64,000 nt of DNA from Aphanomyces cochlioides (taxonomy: Eukaryota; Oomycota; Saprolegniomycetes; Saprolegniales; Verrucalvaceae). A program made the position numbers and the translations under genes. Below the pieces are notes generated by a model, which was given only the letters and a program-made list of their open reading frames with translations, was not told the DNA's origin and ran no database searches. Positions 58,788 through 64,000 of this stretch are shown here, one piece after another. Within the stretch, counting starts at the first letter, position 1, and each line of letters begins with the position of its first letter. The stretch is from NCBI GenBank assembly GCA_019828595.1, contig JAHQRK010000025.1, forward strand, positions 620,001 to 684,000, given 5' to 3'.

Positions 58788-60070
58788 ATGATGCACGACT
58801 CTCTGATTCGATCGGTAATTGTCGTCAAAATCGCTTTCTTTATCTCAGAATGGACGACTTTGGTTGATTACCTCGATGCGCTTCGTCCAACTGGTGAGCT
58901 AGGACCACTTGAACATCTTTGGCAGTTGCATTTGCTCCAGTGGAAAGCCGGCGACTTGTGGCCGTATCTGAATCTGACGAAGCTGAATGACGCCTCTCGA
59001 TTTCATGTGGAGAGCATTGCGAAATATTACTCAAAAGTTTCTGTTGACCAAAAAACTGACCTTGAGTGGTTTCTTCATCACATTAATCCAAATGCATCCG
59101 TTTACTGGAGAAATACACATTCAAAGTCATGATTGTCGACCCAGAAATTTTGAGCAAATGGAGACAAGTTCGAATGACCGAAATTGATTTGGACACTTTT
59201 TACCCGGATAAGTCTATTATTTTAGCTCTCTCTTATCTTGACCACCTTGTTGTTCTCCGCTGGAATTTATGTACCGAAGAGGTCGCAACAGCTATTTTGG
59301 AGTTTGCAGCATCCAGTACGACATTACGAGAGTTGGTAATTGCATCAAGTGAGGATGATTACGAGTATCGCTGCATGATGACAACTCCTATGGTAGCTAA
59401 CCTTGTCAAGTGGATCACATCACAACCAATTCGAGGACTAAGTTTGGATGCCTTCACTTGGTACAGCTTGAGTTTAAAACGCGAAGTCCTGACAGCTGTG
59501 TTCGAATGTTTGACATTGGATTACTTCTGCTTTGACGAGATTGATCAGCGCGACTTAGTGTATGAAGCAGTGTACATTCGAAGCAAGAGCCAACTGAGTT
59601 TCGACTTCGGCGATACCAACTTGTATCATTCTGAACATTTCCATGCTGAACAACTGAGCGAATTCATCTGCCACTTCAAAGAGACTCAATGGCGTATCAA
59701 ATCAATCTCTGTCACCGTCACGTTCTCGAACTGTTTTGTCATTGCCTGGAACATTCTGTTACCAATATTGCTTCAGTTGAACGTGGAAGTATTGGTAATT
59801 CAACTGGACAACTTCACCCATGACGAAACAGCTCTAATCATCGAAACAATTGGTCAGCTCTCGACAGTACGGGAGATAGTGTTTACCGAGGGAATTTTAC
59901 GATGTCGGGAGCTGATGGCCGTTCTCCACGCGGCTCCAGCGTCTTTGAAAAAATGCATTGTTAGGCCTGCAAAGCGTAATTTACCCAATTTGGAGCCCCA
60001 AGAAGTACGTGCGGCCGCGCAGGCGTTTGCTCTAGAACAATCCATCGATCTTAAGTACCAGTTCGTTTGA
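58788..60070 (+). pseudogene. F-box-like/leucine-rich family copy C, one frameshift
   Basis: The start chosen at ATG 58788 (MMHDSLIRSVIVVKIAFF) matches family starts; an in-frame ATG at 58683 would add 35 unrelated residues. The first frame runs through YLDALRPTGELGPLEHLWQL and FHVESIAKYYS to a stop at 59130-59132. The continuation VDPEILSKWRQVRMTEIDLD is one frame over and stays open to 60070, through LVKWITSQPIRGLSL and NVEVLVIQLDN to the C-terminus. A single indel near 59120-59135 explains the break. No GT-AG intron fits it, so pseudogene or sequencing error is more likely than splicing. Confidence 0.83.
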
Positions 60071-60640
60071 AGTCAAGACTTGTTTTTCACAGAGGCTTCA
60101 ACAACTGTTGAGTTGTGATGTGAACGGTTGAAAGTCCCGTAGTCTTTAAGGCAAACCCTGCTTTACCCGTAGATTGAAGACACACTTAACTACCTGTTGA
60201 AACTCGCGCACACAATCTTTTACGCCTTTTTGTTTGCTTTCAAATCTATTCGATGTACAAAATCAACAGTTATCTTAGTTCAATGGCTGGCCAAAACCTT
60301 TCCTTTGTCCTCCACTAGTGTTTGGCAGTATGCCTATCAAACGAGCATTTTCGGATTCAAAATTCAATATCAATCTTTTTATTTTGTAAGGTCCACTGCA
60401 ATGAGCATAATCAAACCATTCCATGCTCATTTTGCTTCAGAACACTGACAAAGTCGCTCTAAATTCACATCTATGTATTACCACCAGTTTCAAACCATGC
60501 CTTGCTTTCCATGTGCTCCCGAGGGACATCATCCAATAATGCAAGATTGGAACAAATTCACCGTTGTAGTCAACTTAGCCACATGGCAAGCACTGACGGA
60601 AGTTCACCAAAAGCCCGATGGAATTGACTTGACCCAGAAC
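60071..60640. other. No gene recognised
   Basis: Between copies C and D. A 111-codon frame from 60473 begins MYYHQFQTMPCF and shows no similarity to the family or to any domain I know; it overlaps the decayed copy D. Confidence 0.5.
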
Positions 60641-60960
60641 TTCCGTGGATGGGCCGTCAGCTCACTGCTTCTATCTTCAATCTGGTCCCTCGTGTCCATT
60701 GAAGCTCTGGGTCTCAATTGTGTTGTGGGTGCAAAACTGGAAGACATTGAGCTTGTTCATAAAAGCTGTCGCATGTGTTGTAACCTTTGCAACATCTTCG
60801 TCAGTTGAACTTATTAGTGTGGGGTGAGCGGAAACTACGGCCTAGCTTGCACGTCACATACTTGACAGAAAAATCTCGAGTACACGTGGAAAAGATTGAA
60901 AAGCTGTATTCTCGGACGAGAAGACTGGTTTCAGGACGAGTGGAACCATCCAAACTGTCC
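60641..60960 (+). pseudogene. F-box-like/leucine-rich family copy D, N-terminal remnant
   Basis: The clear part is LRQLNLLVWGERKLRPSL...SRVHVEKIEKLYS at about 60793-60910, matching copy B's LWQLHLLGWGDDALWPCL...SRVHVEAIASYYS. Upstream, in another frame, VQNWKTLSLFIKAV occupies the place of the F-box-like helices (compare LPDWTTMERYLDAL). Homology ends near 60915 and nothing of the leucine-rich body remains. Confidence 0.7.
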
Positions 60961-61133
60961 CTACACGCTGCACGACTCTATTTCCTGTTCTGTCAATCCA
61001 ATCCTCCGTCTATGCCATAGGGTGATGTGAACACACAAACCATAAAATAGACAGAGAAATTCCGTTGACAAGATAAAGAATACTTCATACGGAAGAAAAT
61101 GTTACAAAAACTCAAATTCTAAACCGTAGACAG

Positions 61134-62489
61134 ATGAAGAAGGTGAATACTGGCAAAGCACCCCCGCTTCCATCGGACATTGTGGTCAAAATTGCATTCC
61201 TTCTCCCTGACTGGACAACTATGGAACGCTATCTAGACGCCCTTCGTCCAGCAAATGTTTTTGGACCACTCGAACATTTGTGTGAATTGCGCCAGTTGGG
61301 CTTGGGTCAGTCTCGTTTATGGCCTTACCTTGTCTTACGAGAGTTTCACCAAGCTTCCCGTAAGCATATCGAAGGCCTTGCGAAGTACTACCCAGACGTT
61401 TATGCTGATGATAGGACTGATCTGGGTTGGTTTCGGCGACTTGCTCCTCCTTTGGCATCAATCTCTTGGAATGGAACAACCGATCCTCATGACCTTGACT
61501 TTCTGGAGAATTGGAGCCCATTTCGAATCACAATTTTGAATTTAACTGACGTCCCGAGCGACATCGTGATCGGGACACTCCCCAATCTTGAGCACCTCAC
61601 CATTTTCCAACACCACAATTGTACTTCTGAAGTTGCAGCGGCCATTCTCAAGTTTGCAGCAACTGCTCCATGCCTTCGTGAATTGGCTCTTACTTCGAGT
61701 GGCTATGGAATCGACAGTCATTGCACAATTACAACTGCCATGGCTAAGAATTTACTGCATTGGGTCGGTTCAAAATCTGTTCGACATTTCGCACTGTCGA
61801 AATTCAATTGGGAGGACTTAATTCTGCGGAATACAGTCATGAAAACGGCTCTGGGGAGCAAATCCTTGGAAAATTTGATATTTGACCAAATAAACTCATC
61901 TGCAGTGATGATGAGATGGAGTTTTAGTCGACGCACAGATTGTTTGTTCTTGGAAATTTGTTTTTCGAATGGATTGACCAGCGAGATAGCGAGCTTGGAT
62001 GACTTGCGTGGATTTATTTACCTCTTTGGACCATCGCTCCCCTCCAAGGTCAAAGTTCTCAAATTACATGGGCTGAAGCTTCTTGATGATGTCTGGGGGG
62101 ATCTTGCACGATTAATCCAGTTATCGCAAGTGGACACAGTACAAATTTAGAGTAAAGAGTTTACGACTGACAACGCGATTCTTACAGCCTATGCGATTCG
62201 GAATCATTCGACTATTCAACATCTCGTCCTGTATGGCTCTCACTGGTCATTTGAAGGAGCGGCTGCATTGCTGGGAGCAGCGCCGCCTTCGTTGAGAAAT
62301 ATTCCTCTTGCGTTTTGTGAATTTGACTTTTGTCAAGTGTACTCACGTGAAGAGAGAGAGCATCTTGCAAACTCTTGCACGAGACCGCTCAATTTGCATT
62401 TACATTTAAATATTGTCAAATCTACCCAAGTCTATACGTGCCATCGATTTGCCGTATTGATAATTGATGTCTTTTTATCTCTCTTATGA
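61134..62489 (+). pseudogene. F-box-like/leucine-rich family copy E, in-frame TAG
   Basis: ATG 61134 opens MKKVNTGKAPPLPSDIVVKIAFLLPDW, the best F-box-like start in the cluster (LPSDIVVKIAFLLPDWTTMERYLDALRP). Leucine-rich segments follow: LPNLEHLTIFQHHN, CLRELALTSSG, KVKVLKLHGLKLL. Codon 339 is TAG (62148-62150), but the same frame continues with clear family sequence (STIQHLVLYGSHWSFEGAAALLGAAPPSL...YSREEREHL) to a TGA at 62487-62489. So it is either a recent nonsense mutation or a protein with readthrough. A 338-residue truncated product is also possible. Confidence 0.85.
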
Positions 62490-63370
62490 ATCTTACTGGA
62501 AAACTATTACGACTCTTCTCCTGCAGATATTAAACAATTTTCCATTTCTCTGCTTTGTTACAATGCGCCAATGTTCTGGTGATATTTCTAACGCTGGGAC
62601 GGGCATTCCCCGTACTCCAGTGAAGTAGAAGTCAATGTAACAAGTGCCAAGTATACTCGAAACTTGAAGGCTGTACTACTGACAGACAATTCCTTGACGC
62701 ATAGAGAGAAGTCTTGCTCCTCTTTGCCCAAGCGGTTCTACTACCACCGCATCAAACAGCAGTGCTGTTTAGTATTGCCTTCGACTAGAAAATGCGAGCA
62801 ACCACTGTCAATTATAACTTACTCTAAAATTCTAAAACGTACTCATTCCTTTTGATGAATATTTGTTCTTTGCTCCTTTCCGAACAAGGCATCTCGCCTC
62901 AAGGGGACTCATTACCGACGGCGACAGAGTATGGTATTTATGGATACCAATTGACGTAGCGAACTGGTCAAATTTGACCACATACCCACTGCAACTTAAT
63001 GTGTTTCTATTTCATTTCCTAGTCCTGTTGTTTGGCGCAGCTCTATTTTCTACGACAAGCTCTATGCCCAGCGAAGGGTTCACTGCAGCACTTGTGGCAA
63101 TTGTGACTGTGAGATGAACTGAATAGATCTGTCCCAAGACCTCAAACAGTTTCTGGTCAATATTTTCTATGAGCTCTATAGAAGACTGCTTTGACTAACT
63201 TCTTATTAATAGGTCGGATTTTCGATCGAAAGAAATCTGTAAAATAAAACGTGAGTTTCTGTGTCTGGGTGATTTCTTGTTATCGTCCTGTATGTTAGCT
63301 TCATTAATTGTACATGATTCATCATTGTATTTATAATAGAGTTCATTCTTCGTATACACTGTAATGCTTG
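62490..63370. other. No gene recognised
   Basis: Between convergent copies E and F. An 84-codon plus frame at 62863-63117 has a hydrophobic stretch (LFHFLVLLFGAALF), but no start context or homology supports a gene. Confidence 0.5.
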
Positions 63371-64000
63371 CTACTCATGCAGATTAATCCCCTTTTCTCT
63401 GGCCAAGTCTTGTAATAATAAGAATTGATAAAAGGGATCACCAATAGAAGACATGAGGTTACAAACGACGGGTAATCTCTTCACAGATGGTGGGACTCCA
63501 TGGAGAAGAGCTAGGGCCGCATCAATCGGTACACCACTACCACGATTAATAATGAACAAACTTTCAAGAGTCGAGGCATTTTGAAGTGTTTCAACCACTT
63601 GCACAGTTCTTCTAATTGCAGTCTTTGTATCAGAGGCACAAAAAGAGGCCACAAATCATTAAATCCCTCAGAACAAAACTCAAACAATACCAAATCCTTG
63701 ATATCAGTGTCGAGGACAGGCCCAAAGGAATGAATAGACTCGATCAACATGTCCAAGTTCTCAAAGCCGCCATTTCGGGGATCAACAAATTCAAATTGTA
63801 ACACTTTTTCGGCGCGACAATAGTTCCCACTGAAGTACCACTCAAAGCCATAGTCTTCAACGATTTCAAGCTCTTTCAGTGACAATTTTGCCAACGCCGA
63901 AGAGACCACAGTATGTCGCTGAGAGTAGAGCTCCCAAACCAATGATTTAATTGCAATCGACTCGACCGGCTGGGATTTGATCCATTGGTGAAGTTTTTCA
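63371..64000 (-). pseudogene. F-box-like/leucine-rich family copy F, C-terminal part
   Basis: Runs into the window from the right. HQWIKSQPVESIAIKSLVWE corresponds to copy C's VKWITSQPIRGLSLDAFTWY. It continues through LVLFEFCSEGFNDLWPLFVPLIQRLQLEEL, where the frame breaks near 63600. A second frame resumes with VQVVETLQNASTLESLFI, then ALLHGVPPSVKRL, stopping at 63371. About 20 residues appear to be missing at the break, so deletion plus frameshift is likely. The N-terminal half lies outside the window. Confidence 0.8.

Noticed and set aside
62863..63117. Possible small membrane protein
   Set aside because: 84 codons with one hydrophobic run; no homology, no supporting context, AT-rich intergenic position.

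Overview
The window is eukaryotic nuclear DNA. Spliceosomal GT-AG introns of about 45 bp interrupt a glutathione reductase gene. The transposons are eukaryotic types: Tc1, pogo, PIF/Harbinger, Crypton and a LINE. The mix of transposons, the tiny introns and a lineage-specific gene family beginning with an F-box-like segment fit an oomycete, most likely Saprolegniales (Aphanomyces-like). That placement is inference from recalled protein style, not from a search.

Region 1 (1-32926) is a head-to-tail array of a ~901-bp unit. Each unit carries one tRNA-Gln with anticodon TTG and an ~829-bp spacer without a convincing gene. I place 36 complete tRNA genes, all on the + strand, with internal A and B boxes and an oligo-T terminator. 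The array runs off the left edge. On the right it ends in a tRNA truncated by deletion (32767), a sharp identity boundary (32926) and one strongly diverged unit with a decayed tRNA (33238).

Region 2 (33.3-37.6 kb) is a decayed LINE-like retrotransposon: ORF1 with a CCHC knuckle, a putative endonuclease fragment and a reverse-transcriptase palm with FVDD. It is interrupted by a 0.6-kb inverted-repeat element with 21-bp periodic ends and by a second block of 20-bp periodic repeats. The stretch 37.8-39.5 kb holds nothing recognisable except a hairpin.

Region 3 (39.5-49.9 kb) is a transposon graveyard: a tail-to-tail Harbinger pair (Myb/SANT-like gene and transposase, both broken); a 1.46-kb TIR element with TA duplications; nested palindromes; a pogo-type element with one frameshift; a Crypton-type tyrosine recombinase gene with introns and damaged active-site context; a 631-bp TA-flanked MITE; and an 82-bp foldback.

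Region 4 (51.3-52.9 kb) holds the one clear housekeeping gene, a three-exon glutathione reductase on the minus strand.

Region 5 (54.0-64.0 kb) is a cluster of at least six copies of one F-box-like/leucine-rich gene family. Only one copy (56798-58057) is fully open. The others are frameshifted, stopped, truncated or, in one case, split by an intact IR/DR-type Tc1 element with a perfect TA target duplication. The genes do not form a pathway: the window combines a homogenised multicopy RNA locus, a mobile-element zone and a birth-and-death gene cluster.
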